Positions 1 to 9,066 of a DNA stretch of 64,000 nucleotides are shown piece by piece. Positions within the stretch are counted from its first letter, which is position 1, and each line of letters starts with the position of its first letter. The translations under genes were made by a program, and so were the position numbers. This stretch comes from Denitromonas halophila. GTDB taxonomy: Bacteria > Pseudomonadota > Gammaproteobacteria > Burkholderiales > Rhodocyclaceae. The DNA is taken from assembly GCF_007625155.1 (NCBI RefSeq), contig NZ_VMNK01000017.1, positions 104,899 to 168,898 on the forward strand, given 5' to 3'. The notes under the pieces are model-generated. The model saw nothing but the letters and a program-made list of their open reading frames with translations, was not told the DNA's origin and made no database searches.

Positions 1-249
1 GGCGGGCGTGCGCTGTTCGCCTGCACGCAGGGCAACCATCACGACGCAGGCCTGCGCATGGTGTCCGACACCTTCAAGATGGACGGCTCGCAAGCCCAGT
101 TTCTCGGCGGCAACACCCCGCTGCGCGCACTGAGGACAATACTGGCCGCATTGCACCAGCAGCTTGGCGACGCCTGCCCCAAGGTCGTCGTCGGCGGCCT
201 GGTGTTCAACCCGTTCCCATCGCTGGCCGACACCCTGGACGCCCAATGA
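1..249 (+). CDS. C-terminal fragment of a cobalamin (B12)-binding domain protein
   Basis: The reading frame is open from the first base and stops at 247-249, so only the last 82 residues are visible. They read like the second half of a methionine-synthase-type B12-binding Rossmann domain: GRALFACTQGNHHDAG (with the H-x-x-G element where the cobalamin-ligating histidine normally sits), then an FLGGNTP turn similar to the YLGANTP turn of B12-binding regulators, a helix, and the strand KVVVGGLVF. The N-terminal part, which would tell whether this is a MerR-like regulator or a sensor, lies outside the window. A decayed PAS-GGDEF gene follows 60 bases downstream on the same strand, suggesting the two once formed a sensor/diguanylate-cyclase pair. 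Cobalamin binding is inferred from fold similarity only. Confidence 0.55.
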   Translation, partial: GGRALFACTQGNHHDAGLRMVSDTFKMDGSQAQFLGGNTPLRALRTILAALHQQLGDACPKVVVGGLVFNPFPSLADTLDAQ

Positions 250-309
250 CTCGGCTCCACCGCTGAAGACGCAGCGCTCACCGCACGCGCGCTTCTGCCA
301 CCCTGAGCC

Positions 310-1067
310 ATGGGCCTGCCTTCACTTCCCGATGCGCTTGACGCTCTCGAATCGATTTTGGTGGCTGAATTCGACGCCAATATGACCCTGCACTACGGCA
401 ATGCCGGCCTCCGCCGACTGCTCAGCGACGAAAACATCAGCGCTTGGCAACTGTTCGCCGAGCCCATGCTCATCCGGTTCGATCTGCCAGACGAGAGCAT
501 CTGCGTCTGTTTCAAAGGACTGATCACGGTGAATGGCCCCGGTGACCGGATGAGCTCGCTGCGTGGGCGCATCAAGGCCGACCCTCAACGCCTGCGGGTT
601 ATGGCGGGCTACGAGTTGGATAACATCCTCACCGCGACCGACACCTTGATGGATTTGAACACGGCGCTGGTCACCACCCAGCGCGAGCTGGCATGCGCCA
701 ACCACCAACTCACCCGCAGCGAAGCAACCATCCGGCGCCTCTCCCTGACCGACCCGCTCACCGGCATCGCCAACCGACGCGCGCTCGACTCCCACACCCA
801 AGAGACCTTCGCCAATGGCGATGCGAACGACACGCCGGTGCGGCTGATCATTGCCGACATCGACCATTTCAAGCACGTCAATGACACCTGAGACCACGGC
901 GCCGGCGACCAGGCGCTCACGGCAGTGACCGCCGCCTTGCGCGAGAAACCGGGCGCGACCACTTTGCCCGCGCCGACGCTGCGCTCTACCGCGTAAAAGC
1001 CAATGGCCGAAACCGCGTCGAGATCGCCAACAACAGCCCTACCGCAGCCATCGAGACGCCCCCCTGA
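310..1067 (+). pseudogene. Decayed PAS-GGDEF diguanylate cyclase
   Basis: The ATG at 310 opens a frame encoding a PAS-like N-terminal domain, a coiled linker, and the start of a GGDEF domain (LTDPLTGIANRRALDSH, IIADIDHFKHVNDT). The frame is then cut by TGA at 889-891. Reading on in the same frame gives the expected continuation DHGAGDQALTAVTAALREK, so the TGA is an in-frame nonsense change. Shortly after, the sequence jumps to a second frame that carries the usual C-terminal end (FARADAALYRVKANGRNRV) and stops at 1065-1067. Between these pieces about 70 family residues are missing, including the GGDEF/GGEEF active-site loop. The gene therefore has at least two lesions and cannot make c-di-GMP. 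The 193-residue product ending at 891 could still be made as a PAS protein. Confidence 0.8.
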
Positions 1068-1133
1068 CGCGGCGGCTTGGTCGCAAGGCAAGGTCGCTGG
1101 CACAATGGCCGCTCCCTCTCCCGACCCACCGCC

Positions 1134-1895
1134 ATGAAGATCGCCACCTGGAACGTTAACTCCCTCAAAGTCCGCCTGCCGCATGTGCTCGATTGGCTGG
1201 CCACAGAACAGCCCGACGCGCTGTGCCTGCAGGAATTGAAGATGGAAGACAGCGTCTTTCCGCTGGCCGAGATCGAAGCGGCCGGCTATCAGGCGGTGTT
1301 CAACGGTCAGAAAACCTATAACGGCGTGGCGATTCTCAGCCGGCACGCACCGGTCGATGTCATCAAAGACATCCCGGGGTTTGATGACCCGCAGAAGCGC
1401 ATCATCGCCGCCACAATCAACGATGTTCGCGTCATTTGCGGCTACTTTCCTAACGGCCAGGCGGTCGGCTCCGACAAGTTCGCCTACAAGCTGGACTGGC
1501 TCGCCGCCCTCACCGAGTGGGTGCGCGAAGAGCTGCGCCAACACCCCCGGCTGGTGCTCACCGGTGACTTCAACATCGCCCCCGAAGACCGCGACGCCCA
1601 CCCGGCCTGGAAAGACGAGATCCATGTCTCCGCCCCCGAGCGCGCGGCTTTCGTCGCCCTCGAACTGCTCGGTCTCACCGACGCCTTCCGCCTGTTCGAT
1701 CAGGAGATCAACGCCTTCTCGTGGTGGGACTACCGCATGAACGCCTTCGAGCGAAACTTCGGCCTGCGCATCGACCACCTGCTCATCTCCGACCCGCTGG
1801 TGGCCGAATGCCGCCGCTGCTGGACAGACACCACACCGCGCAAGCTCGAGCGCCCATCCGACCACGCCCCGGTATTGATCGAATTGTCCAAGTGA
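1134..1895 (+). CDS. xth: Exodeoxyribonuclease III
   Basis: The 253-residue product belongs to the ExoIII/AP-endonuclease family, which removes nucleotides 3'-5' from duplex DNA and incises abasic sites in base-excision repair. Visible family motifs are MKIATWNVNSLKVR at the N-terminus, LQELKM (metal-binding Glu), TGDFNIAPEDRDAH (catalytic Asp/Asn), the RIDHLLIS strand and the closing SDHAPV (catalytic His). Length is normal for the family. The ATG at 1134 is chosen over an upstream in-frame codon at 1077 because the conserved protein starts exactly at MKIATWN. The next gene starts inside this stop codon, so the two are probably translationally coupled. Confidence 0.93.
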   Translation: MKIATWNVNSLKVRLPHVLDWLATEQPDALCLQELKMEDSVFPLAEIEAAGYQAVFNGQKTYNGVAILSRHAPVDVIKDIPGFDDPQKRIIAATINDVRVICGYFPNGQAVGSDKFAYKLDWLAALTEWVREELRQHPRLVLTGDFNIAPEDRDAHPAWKDEIHVSAPERAAFVALELLGLTDAFRLFDQEINAFSWWDYRMNAFERNFGLRIDHLLISDPLVAECRRCWTDTTPRKLERPSDHAPVLIELSK

Positions 1896-2605
1896 CAACC
1901 GGCGTCGTCCTGCTCCATGGCAAGTGGGACCAAGCGCCCTTCGCCATCGCGGCACTGACCGACGCGCTCACCGCCGCCGGCCACCGTTGGCGCCTGCCGA
2001 CCCTGCCATGGGCGCTGCGCCGCCTCTACGACGCCTCTTTTGACACCGCGCTCGATCAGATCGCCGACGAAGCCGCCGCCCTGCGCCACGCCGGCTGCAG
2101 CCGCGTCATCCTGTGCGGACACAGCCTCGGCGCCTGCGCCGCACTGGCCACGGCCGTGCATCGCGGCGGCGTCGATGGCCTGATTCTGCTCGCCCCCGGC
2201 CATTTCCCCGAGCGGCTCGCCGCCGACGGCCACACCGCCGCCTCACTCAGCATCGCAAAACACGCCCTGGCGAATGGCCGTGGCCAGACGCGCATGCCGC
2301 TCATCGATGTGCATCAGGGGCGCCCCCGCCAACTGCGCATCCGCCCCGACCACTACCTCAGCTACTTCGCGCCGGAGGGCGCCGCCGCCTGGCCCGACAA
2401 CTGTCGACGGCTCCCCGCGCCGCTGCCCATGCTGTGGCTGGTCGAGCGCGGCGATGGCGCAGCGCCCCCCGGAATCGACTATGCTTTCCGGCAGGCGAGC
2501 GCGCATGCGGCGAGTCGGTGGCTGCAAGTCGACGCCACTCACCACGCGCTGCCCGCACAGGCCATCGACACCGTGCTCGACTGGCTACCCCCTCAATACG
2601 GGTAA
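1892..2605 (+). CDS. Alpha/beta hydrolase
   Basis: This is a 237-residue cytoplasmic alpha/beta-hydrolase-fold protein. The N-terminal strand VVLLHGKW carries the oxyanion-hole HG, CGHSLGACAA is the nucleophile elbow (Ser), and DATHHALP near the C-terminus supplies the likely catalytic His. The acidic member is not certain. I chose GTG at 1892 because it overlaps the TGA of the preceding xth gene (GTGA) and begins directly before the first core strand; in-frame starts further upstream would lie within xth. Substrate is unknown, and esterase, thioesterase or peptidase activity are all possible. The Crp/Fnr gene follows after 7 bases, so xth, this gene and the regulator probably share a transcript. 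Confidence 0.75.
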   Translation: MTTGVVLLHGKWDQAPFAIAALTDALTAAGHRWRLPTLPWALRRLYDASFDTALDQIADEAAALRHAGCSRVILCGHSLGACAALATAVHRGGVDGLILLAPGHFPERLAADGHTAASLSIAKHALANGRGQTRMPLIDVHQGRPRQLRIRPDHYLSYFAPEGAAAWPDNCRRLPAPLPMLWLVERGDGAAPPGIDYAFRQASAHAASRWLQVDATHHALPAQAIDTVLDWLPPQYG

Positions 2606-2612
2606 TCCGATC

Positions 2613-3266
2613 ATGACCGCCACCGCTGAACTCGCCGACCGCTACCCCGTCCTCTCCGAGCTGCCCCCCGCCGTCCGCGACACGGTCATGGCGCGGCTTC
2701 ACACCATGCAGGTGCCCGCCGGCACGGTGCTGTTCGACGACCACCAAGCCTGCGAGGGTTTTCCGTTTGTGGTGAAGGGCTCGATCCGCGTGATCAAGGC
2801 CTCGGCCAGTGGCCGCGAACTGCCGCTCTACCGGGTCGCGCCGGGCGAGACCTGCGTGATCTCATCGTCCTGCCTGCTCGGCCATGAGGACTACAACGCC
2901 CGCGGCATCGCCGAAACCGATACCGAACTGGTACTGCTGCCCAAGGCCGTCTTCGACGAATTGCTCGCCGAACCGGCCTTTCGCGGCTTTGTCTTCCACC
3001 TGTTTGCCGATCGCATCGCCGACCTGATGCACCTGATCGAAGAAGTCGCCTTTCACAAACTCGACCAGCGCCTGGCCGCGCTCCTGCTCGGCAAGGGCCG
3101 CTTGCTTCACACCACGCATCAGCAACTGGCCGACGAGCTTGGCAGCGTGCGCGAGATCGTCAGCCGCTTGCTCAAAGGCTTTGCCGCGCAGGGGCTGGTC
3201 AAGCTGTCGCGCGAGCAGATCGAGATTGTCGACGCCGCCGGACTGCGGCGCATGGCCAGCGGCTGA
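2613..3266 (+). CDS. Crp/Fnr-family transcriptional regulator
   Basis: The 217-residue protein has an N-terminal cyclic-nucleotide-binding-type beta-barrel (about residues 15-130, with VPAGTVLFDD and VKGSIRVIK), a long dimerisation helix, and a C-terminal winged helix-turn-helix (HQQLADELGSVREIVSRLL). The N-terminal cysteine cluster that holds the iron-sulfur centre of FNR is absent, and the cAMP-contact residues of CRP are not conserved, so its effector is not evident. The ETCVISSSCLLG segment is typical of a Crp/Fnr subgroup often found beside redox or detoxification genes. It ends 4 bases before the stop of the convergent TIR-domain gene. Confidence 0.85.
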   Translation: MTATAELADRYPVLSELPPAVRDTVMARLHTMQVPAGTVLFDDHQACEGFPFVVKGSIRVIKASASGRELPLYRVAPGETCVISSSCLLGHEDYNARGIAETDTELVLLPKAVFDELLAEPAFRGFVFHLFADRIADLMHLIEEVAFHKLDQRLAALLLGKGRLLHTTHQQLADELGSVREIVSRLLKGFAAQGLVKLSREQIEIVDAAGLRRMASG

Positions 3267-3270
3267 GCGC

Positions 3271-4158
3271 CTAGTTTGCCGGCGACGCCATAAACACCAT
3301 GGGCGGCGGCGACTCGAAACCCCCAGCGGTGCTGTAGCGCACCTTGAGCTGTTCGCCCTCGCGCGTCATGAAATAGCGATGCGTGCTGGTGCGGGTTTCG
3401 CTGCCCATGGTCGATTCGGAATGGGTCACAAAAGAGAGCTGCCCGTCGGTCCAGGTGGCCTCTTCCAGGGCGCGGGGGCGCCCCAGAAAGCTGGCGCTGC
3501 CAAGCACGGCATTGCCCGCCAATTCAAACTCGAAGCGCTCCTGATAGGTGTCGCCCCAGTGATAGCGCACCTCGGCTTGCCAGGCGCCCGCCGGAAACGG
3601 CGGCGCTTGCGGCCCCAGCCACCACCACACGCCGGCCGCCAGCGCCGCCACCACGCCCGCCAGCGCGACGCGACGATGCATCGACGGTGGCCGGCCCTGG
3701 TCGCCCAGCTCGGCCGTCAGCGCGCTGATCAAGCGCGCCACATCGTCGGCCCAGCCAGCATCCGAGACTCGCACCGCGTGCCGTTGCACCAGGGGCTGCA
3801 AGTCGGACGGCAATTCGTCTTTCGTGGGGAGGGTCGCTTCGTCGAGCAGCACCGGCACCACGGGGATGCCGCGGCCCAGCGCCCGCGAGACCTCCATGCG
3901 TACATAGTCGTCCGGCAAACTCAGGCGCTGCACGCCGTCACGCTCGGCGCTGAGCCAGCGCGGACCGATCAACACCAGCGCCAGATCGGCACTGTGCAGG
4001 CGTGCTTGAAGTGCGGCGGGAAACGGCTGACCCGGCGGCAGGTCTTCGACATCGCGAAACACGCTGCCCGCGCCAAAGTGGCGCTCCAGCGCCTCTTCCA
4101 GCCGACCGGCGTGGCCGGCGCTGTCTTCGCGTCGATAGGAGATGAAGATCTGACTCAT
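3271..4158 (-). CDS. TIR-domain protein with a transmembrane anchor
   Basis: The 295-residue product starts with a TIR-2-type domain (residues 2 to about 150): IFISYRREDSAGHAGRL, FRDVEDLPPGQPF, ALVLIGPRWL, and VRMEVSRAL, whose Glu sits where the catalytic glutamate of NAD-cleaving TIR enzymes lies. One membrane span follows at about residues 165-185 (ALAGVVAALAAGVWWWLG). The rest, about 110 residues of beta-rich sequence, would face the periplasm; it resembles no family I can name. The ATG at 4158 is preferred to an in-frame codon at 4221 because the conserved domain begins at once. Whether it hydrolyses NAD, signals, or only scaffolds cannot be told. No partner effector gene sits beside it. 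Confidence 0.8.
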   Translation of the reverse strand: MSQIFISYRREDSAGHAGRLEEALERHFGAGSVFRDVEDLPPGQPFPAALQARLHSADLALVLIGPRWLSAERDGVQRLSLPDDYVRMEVSRALGRGIPVVPVLLDEATLPTKDELPSDLQPLVQRHAVRVSDAGWADDVARLISALTAELGDQGRPPSMHRRVALAGVVAALAAGVWWWLGPQAPPFPAGAWQAEVRYHWGDTYQERFEFELAGNAVLGSASFLGRPRALEEATWTDGQLSFVTHSESTMGSETRTSTHRYFMTREGEQLKVRYSTAGGFESPPPMVFMASPAN

Positions 4159-4223
4159 GGGGTCCGGTCGGCGGTCGCGCTCCTTCACTTTAGTGGAGCG
4201 ACAGTCCCCATGCCAGGCCAAAC

Positions 4224-4243
4224 GGGCCAGCGCCGGCTGGCCC
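4224..4243 (-). terminator. Probable terminator of the chemoreceptor gene
   Basis: A perfect 8-bp GGGCCAGC stem with a 4-base loop lies 6 bases past the chemoreceptor stop codon in its direction of transcription. The following T-run is weak (GTTTGG), so termination may be partial. Confidence 0.4.
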
Positions 4244-4249
4244 GCGCCT

Positions 4250-5875
4250 TCAAACGGTAAAGCGCGAGACCGCCCCCTGCAACTCGCCGGCGAGCCCCTC
4301 CATCTGCTCGGCCGAACTCACCGTCTGGCTGACCGCAGCATCATTCTTGCGCGCCATCTCGGCAATGGCCTCGATGCTGTCGGTCACGCTCTGACTCGCG
4401 GTGCGCTGGTCGTCGGTGGTCTGGGCGATCTGATCCAGCCCGCCGCGCACCTCGGCCACCGACGCATTCGCCGCATCAAGCCCGCTGGCCACCTCCTGCG
4501 CCACCGCCCGGCTGGTGGCCAGCCGATCCATTCCACCGCTCAGCGAGCGTTTGACCGACCCGGACTGCGTCGACAGGGTACGCGTGATGGCATCGATCTC
4601 GCCGGCCGAGCGGGCCGACTTCTCGGCCAGCTTGCGCACCTCGTCAGCGACCACGGCAAAGCCACGCCCCTGTTCGCCCGCCCGCGCCGCTTCGATGGCC
4701 GCATTGAGCGCGAGCAGGTTGGTCTGGTCGGCAATCTCCCGCACCTCCTGCGTCATATGGGAAATCGCCGCAGTCGACGCCACGAAGGCCTCGACAGTAT
4801 CGGCCATCTCGCTGACCGCCGATTCGACCTCGGTCACCTCACCGATCAGGCGGGTCAGGCTTTTCTGCCCCGCCTGCGAACGCTCGAGACTCTCGTGCGA
4901 GCGAGCGCGCACCGCCTCCGCACTGCCGGCAATATGGGCAATGTTTTCCATCAAGCCCTCGACCGCGGTGGCGGCGGCGTCGGTCTGCACCCGCTGCTGA
5001 TGCGAACCGCCGGCCACCTGACGGGCCCCCGTCGACACCTCGCGGGCCGCACACGCGACCTCCCCGGCCGAGGTGCTGACCTGGCGGACCAGGTCGCCCA
5101 CCGTGCCCAGCATGCGGTTGAAGCTGCCCGCCGTGCGCCCGATCTCGTCCTGGTGCTCGACCGTCAGACGACGGGTCAGGTCGCCACCGCCGGCGGCGAT
5201 CTCTTCCAGCCCGGCGGTCATGTGCGCCAGCGGGGTGGTGACAAAGCGACGAATGAAAAGAAAGACGCAGAGCATCAAGGGCACCGAAACCAGCGCTGCG
5301 AACAGGATGCTCTTGTTGCGAAAACTGCTCACTGCCGCATCGACCTCGTCAAGCGAGATGCGCATGCTCACCGCACCCAGCGGCGTGCCCTCGGGGACCA
5401 CATGGCAGGAGATGCAGTTCTTGCCCAAATAGTTGGTCGAGGCCAGCGCCGGCACGACGACGCGCAGCGCCTGCCCGTCCTCGCCGGAATTCTGCACCTC
5501 GAACTGGGCGCTGCCCTGGCGCATCGCCGTCTGCTCCAGCGCGTCCAGGTCGGCGGACTCACCCGCCGAGCCAGCCCCGAACTGGGCGCGGACCGCCTCG
5601 CCGCGAATGACCCGCAAGCCACGCACCGACGACAGCTCCTTGACCTGGTCGAGAAACACATCGCGCTGTCCGACCGTACCGGTGATCATCATCCCCGTCA
5701 GGCTCGCCATGGTCATGTCGTGGACGGACAGGGCGAAGGCACGCGCCTGGTCGACGGCGGTCTCCCGGTTTACCTGTGTCTCCCAGGCAATCAAGCCGCC
5801 GAAAGCAAACATCAGCATGACCCAGATTACGGCGGTCAACCGCAGCCAGATCGGGGTGTCGGACAAATTGCGCAT
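4250..5875 (-). CDS. Methyl-accepting chemotaxis protein with a periplasmic CxxCH haem motif
   Basis: This 541-residue receptor has an N-terminal membrane span (about residues 11-33), a periplasmic sensor region of about 150 residues, a second span, a HAMP domain ([15 protein letters not shown]), and a cytoplasmic signalling domain with the conserved hairpin tip ([19 protein letters not shown]). The periplasmic part contains CISCH (codons at 5402-5416), a textbook covalent haem-c site followed by a predicted sensor fold, so it may sense redox state, oxygen or another haem ligand. The start at 5875 has a GAGGG ribosome-binding site 8 bases upstream; an in-frame ATG at 5920 lacks one. No che genes are nearby, so it must work with a pathway encoded elsewhere. 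Haem attachment is inferred from the motif only. Confidence 0.88.
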   Translation of the reverse strand: MRNLSDTPIWLRLTAVIWVMLMFAFGGLIAWETQVNRETAVDQARAFALSVHDMTMASLTGMMITGTVGQRDVFLDQVKELSSVRGLRVIRGEAVRAQFGAGSAGESADLDALEQTAMRQGSAQFEVQNSGEDGQALRVVVPALASTNYLGKNCISCHVVPEGTPLGAVSMRISLDEVDAAVSSFRNKSILFAALVSVPLMLCVFLFIRRFVTTPLAHMTAGLEEIAAGGGDLTRRLTVEHQDEIGRTAGSFNRMLGTVGDLVRQVSTSAGEVACAAREVSTGARQVAGGSHQQRVQTDAAATAVEGLMENIAHIAGSAEAVRARSHESLERSQAGQKSLTRLIGEVTEVESAVSEMADTVEAFVASTAAISHMTQEVREIADQTNLLALNAAIEAARAGEQGRGFAVVADEVRKLAEKSARSAGEIDAITRTLSTQSGSVKRSLSGGMDRLATSRAVAQEVASGLDAANASVAEVRGGLDQIAQTTDDQRTASQSVTDSIEAIAEMARKNDAAVSQTVSSAEQMEGLAGELQGAVSRFTV

Positions 5876-6030
5876 GGCGGTTCCCTCATCGTTGTTATCA
5901 ACGCAAATCAACGGCATCAACGCGCTGTGCTTTATTGCAAAAGCACATTTTTTTGATCAAGGCGAGGAACGCCTCTCCGGATGCGCCGCAACAGCTTGGC
6001 GCACCGCAACACGCCGGGGTTTGATCCGCA

Positions 6031-9000
6031 TCAGTTCAGCTCATCGGTGCGCACACGCGAGACAAAGGCCGCAAATTCATCGGCCGGCAGGCCGGGGCTG
6101 ACCAGGAAACCCTGGCAGGCGCTGCAGCCGAGTCTGATCAGGAAATCGAGCTGCCGCTGTGTCTCGACGCCTTCGGCCACCACGCGCAGCTTGAGGTTGC
6201 GCGCCATGGCGATGATGGTGGCGACGATCTCGGCATCGCTGGCGTCATCGGGGGTTTCACGCACAAAGCCGCGATCGATCTTCATTTCATCGATCGGAAA
6301 GCGCTTGAGATACGCCAAGGAAGAGTAGCCGGTGCCAAAATCGTCAATCGACAGGCTCACGCCGAGCGCCTTGAGCGAGCGCAGCAAGGCGATGGCCTCT
6401 TCGCCGTGGTCCATGATCATGCTTTCGGTCAGCTCGAGCTTGAGCCGATCGGCCGGCAAACCGGTGCGTTCAAGCACGTCAGCCACCACCGACACCAGAT
6501 CGCGCTGTTGCAACTGGCGGGCCGACAGATTGACCGCCATCACCAGATCGGCCACCCCCGCCACGCGCCAGGCTTGCGCTTGCGCGCAGGCGGTTTCGAG
6601 CACCCAGCGCCCCAGCGGCACAATCAGCCCGGTGTCTTCGGCCAGGGGGATGAAACTGGCAGGCGGAACCAGACTACCGTCCGGATCCTGCCAACGTACC
6701 AGCGCCTCGCAGCCAACAATCTCGCCCGTGGCGGCGATGAACTGGGGCTGATAGTGGACAACGAATTCACCCGCCAGCAAGGCGCGCCGCAAGCGCCCCT
6801 CCATGGCCAGGCGCTGATCGGCCGCCTCGGTGAGCGCGGCGGTATAGAAGCGAAAGGTGTTGCGCCCCTGACTCTTGGCCTGATACATGGCGGCGTCCGC
6901 CTGGCGAATCAGCTCGGTGGTGGTGTCGCCATCATTCGGATACAGGCTGATACCGATGCTGACCCCGACATACACCTCGTGACCGCTGGGCAGACGAATG
7001 GGGGCGTCCTGTAGAAGGATCAAGCCCTGCGCCACCTCGGCCGCGTCTTCGGGGCGGTGGATGTCTTCAAGCACCACCAGAAACTCATCGCCCCCCAAGC
7101 GGGCGAGCGTGTCCGACTCGCGCAAGCGCGAGCGCATGCGCTGGGCGATCGCCACCAGCAATTCGTCACCCACCGGATGACCGAGGCTGTCGTTGACGTC
7201 CTTGAAGCGGTCCAGATCGATGAACATGACTGCCAGCAGACCGCTCTCGCGCTGCGCCGCATCCAGCGCATGATCAAGCCGGGACTGCACCAGCAAGCGA
7301 TTGGGCAAATCGGTGAGCGGATCGTAGTGCGCCAGATGCGCCAGCTGGGCTTCGGAGCGCCGAAGCCGGCTCAAATCGGTTAGTAAGGCCACATACTGCG
7401 ACGGCAGCCCTGCGGCATCGCGTACGGTGCTGACGGTCAGCAATTCGGGGAAGAGCTCACCGTTCTTGCGCCGATTCAAGACCTCGCCCTGCCAATGCCC
7501 CAGCGCATGAATGCTCGCCCACATGCTCTGGTAGAGCGCCTCACTCTCGTGCCCCGACTGCAAAATGGCCGGCGACTTGCCCAGCACCTCCTCGGCGGCA
7601 TAACCCGTGATATCGGTAAACGCAGGATTCACCGCCAGAATCCGGCGCTTCAAATCGGTGATGATGATGCCTTCCCGAGTGCTCTCGAACACCGCTGCGG
7701 CTTGCCGGCGGGCCTCGGCCGCCCGCCGCCGCTCAGAGATGTCCTCGACCACCGAAATGAAATAGTCAGGCACGCCCTCAGCACGCCGCACCAGAGAGAC
7801 CGTCAGGCTGATCCAGATGACATGCCCGTCGCGATGAAAATAGCGCTTCTCCATGGTGTAGCCGGAGATCTCGCCGGCCAGGGTGCGCTGGAGTTGCTGA
7901 AGGTCCGCGTCGAGGTCGTCGGGATGGGTGATGTCCTGAAAGGTTTTGGTGAGCAACACCTCCGGCGAATACCCGACAATCTCGCTCAGGCGCCGATTCA
8001 CCCGGATCCAGCGGCCATCCGGCGCCACGTGCGCAATGCCCACCGCCGCCTGATCGAAGGTGGCCCGGAATCGCACTTCGCTTTCGGTCCAGGCGGCTTC
8101 GCGTCGTGCCAGCTCATACTGCAATCGGCGGTTCATCAGCACCATCGCCAGCGCAGCAAGAAGTGCGAGCGCACCAGCGCCGAAAACCCACGGAAAGTAG
8201 CGCTTCAGCAAAGGCGCGTAGTCAATCACCAGCACACGCTCGGCGGACACCGAAATCCACGGCCGGAAGATATCCGCGCGCGCTTGCGCACCGATACGGC
8301 CAAGCGCCCGGTCGATCAGATTCGCCAGCACGGCCCAATCACGGCGCACCGCGAAACGCTGGCCGTTGTTGTGCATGTCAAAGGCGGCATTGACCTTGAG
8401 ATTCGACATGCCGTGCTGTTCGGCGAGATAGGTATTGACGCCCAGCACACCCACATAGGCATCCACCTCGCCCGCCGACAGTGCGCGCAACCCATTGAGC
8501 GGCGTCTCGACAAAGGACGGCTTCAGCGATGGGTAGCGGCTCATCACCTGCTTGCTCGACGAATACTCTCTGACCAGCGCCAGGCGCAACTCGGCCAGCG
8601 CGTTGACGGAATCCAGCTGGGGGGCACTGTGCTGCGTCATGACCACCAGTGGGGTCGGCAGATAGATCTCGGTGAAAGCGGCATAGGCCTCGCGCTCGGG
8701 CAAGCGCACCATCGTGGCAATCGCATCGATGCGGCGCGCCTTGAGTGCCTCGACCAGTTCCGGCCAGCTCAGATTGACGACCGGTTCAAACCGCACGCCC
8801 AGCGCATCGGAAATCCGCGCGGAAAACACCGCCGCGACCCCCGAGAACTCGCCGTTGGCATCCACAAAGGAATACGGCGCGTAGGCGGGGTCGATACCCA
8901 GCCGAATCACCGGGTGCTCAGCCAGCCAGGCTTTCTCGGCGCGACTGAGCTGCAATGGTGCTGGCGCACTTTCGGCCTGCGCGTCAGGTACACCGCTGAG

Positions 9001-9066
9001 CGCGAAGACGCTTGAGGCGAACAACGCGCAGACACTCAGCCGACAAAGGAAGGCGCGAATCCGCAT
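6031..9066 (-). CDS. Sensor protein: SBP domain, two PAS domains, GGDEF and EAL
   Basis: The 1,011-residue protein begins with a signal peptide and a periplasmic solute-binding domain of the bacterial family-3 type (about residues 45-270; HPVIRLGIDPAYAPYSFVD). A membrane span follows at about 293-315, then two PAS domains (about 335-450 and 460-575), a GGDEF domain with an intact ARLGGDEF loop and an RESD inhibitory I-site five residues before it, and an EAL domain (CEALVRW, DDFGTGYSSL). Both catalytic motifs look intact, so it could make and break c-di-GMP in response to a periplasmic small molecule. A GTGAGG ribosome-binding site precedes the ATG. The ligand is unknown; amino acids are common for this binding fold. 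Confidence 0.9.
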   Translation of the reverse strand: MRIRAFLCRLSVCALFASSVFALSGVPDAQAESAPAPLQLSRAEKAWLAEHPVIRLGIDPAYAPYSFVDANGEFSGVAAVFSARISDALGVRFEPVVNLSWPELVEALKARRIDAIATMVRLPEREAYAAFTEIYLPTPLVVMTQHSAPQLDSVNALAELRLALVREYSSSKQVMSRYPSLKPSFVETPLNGLRALSAGEVDAYVGVLGVNTYLAEQHGMSNLKVNAAFDMHNNGQRFAVRRDWAVLANLIDRALGRIGAQARADIFRPWISVSAERVLVIDYAPLLKRYFPWVFGAGALALLAALAMVLMNRRLQYELARREAAWTESEVRFRATFDQAAVGIAHVAPDGRWIRVNRRLSEIVGYSPEVLLTKTFQDITHPDDLDADLQQLQRTLAGEISGYTMEKRYFHRDGHVIWISLTVSLVRRAEGVPDYFISVVEDISERRRAAEARRQAAAVFESTREGIIITDLKRRILAVNPAFTDITGYAAEEVLGKSPAILQSGHESEALYQSMWASIHALGHWQGEVLNRRKNGELFPELLTVSTVRDAAGLPSQYVALLTDLSRLRRSEAQLAHLAHYDPLTDLPNRLLVQSRLDHALDAAQRESGLLAVMFIDLDRFKDVNDSLGHPVGDELLVAIAQRMRSRLRESDTLARLGGDEFLVVLEDIHRPEDAAEVAQGLILLQDAPIRLPSGHEVYVGVSIGISLYPNDGDTTTELIRQADAAMYQAKSQGRNTFRFYTAALTEAADQRLAMEGRLRRALLAGEFVVHYQPQFIAATGEIVGCEALVRWQDPDGSLVPPASFIPLAEDTGLIVPLGRWVLETACAQAQAWRVAGVADLVMAVNLSARQLQQRDLVSVVADVLERTGLPADRLKLELTESMIMDHGEEAIALLRSLKALGVSLSIDDFGTGYSSLAYLKRFPIDEMKIDRGFVRETPDDASDAEIVATIIAMARNLKLRVVAEGVETQRQLDFLIRLGCSACQGFLVSPGLPADEFAAFVSRVRTDELN

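Noticed and set aside
4157..5956. 599-codon plus-strand frame opposite the chemoreceptor
   Set aside because: Antisense shadow; the minus strand encodes a textbook methyl-accepting protein.
5945..5965. FNR-like TTGATCAA sequence upstream of the chemoreceptor
   Set aside because: The half-sites are directly joined; an FNR box needs a 4-base spacer.
7495..9015. Long plus-strand frame opposite the GGDEF/EAL gene
   Set aside because: Antisense shadow with an arginine/histidine-rich translation and no recognisable family.
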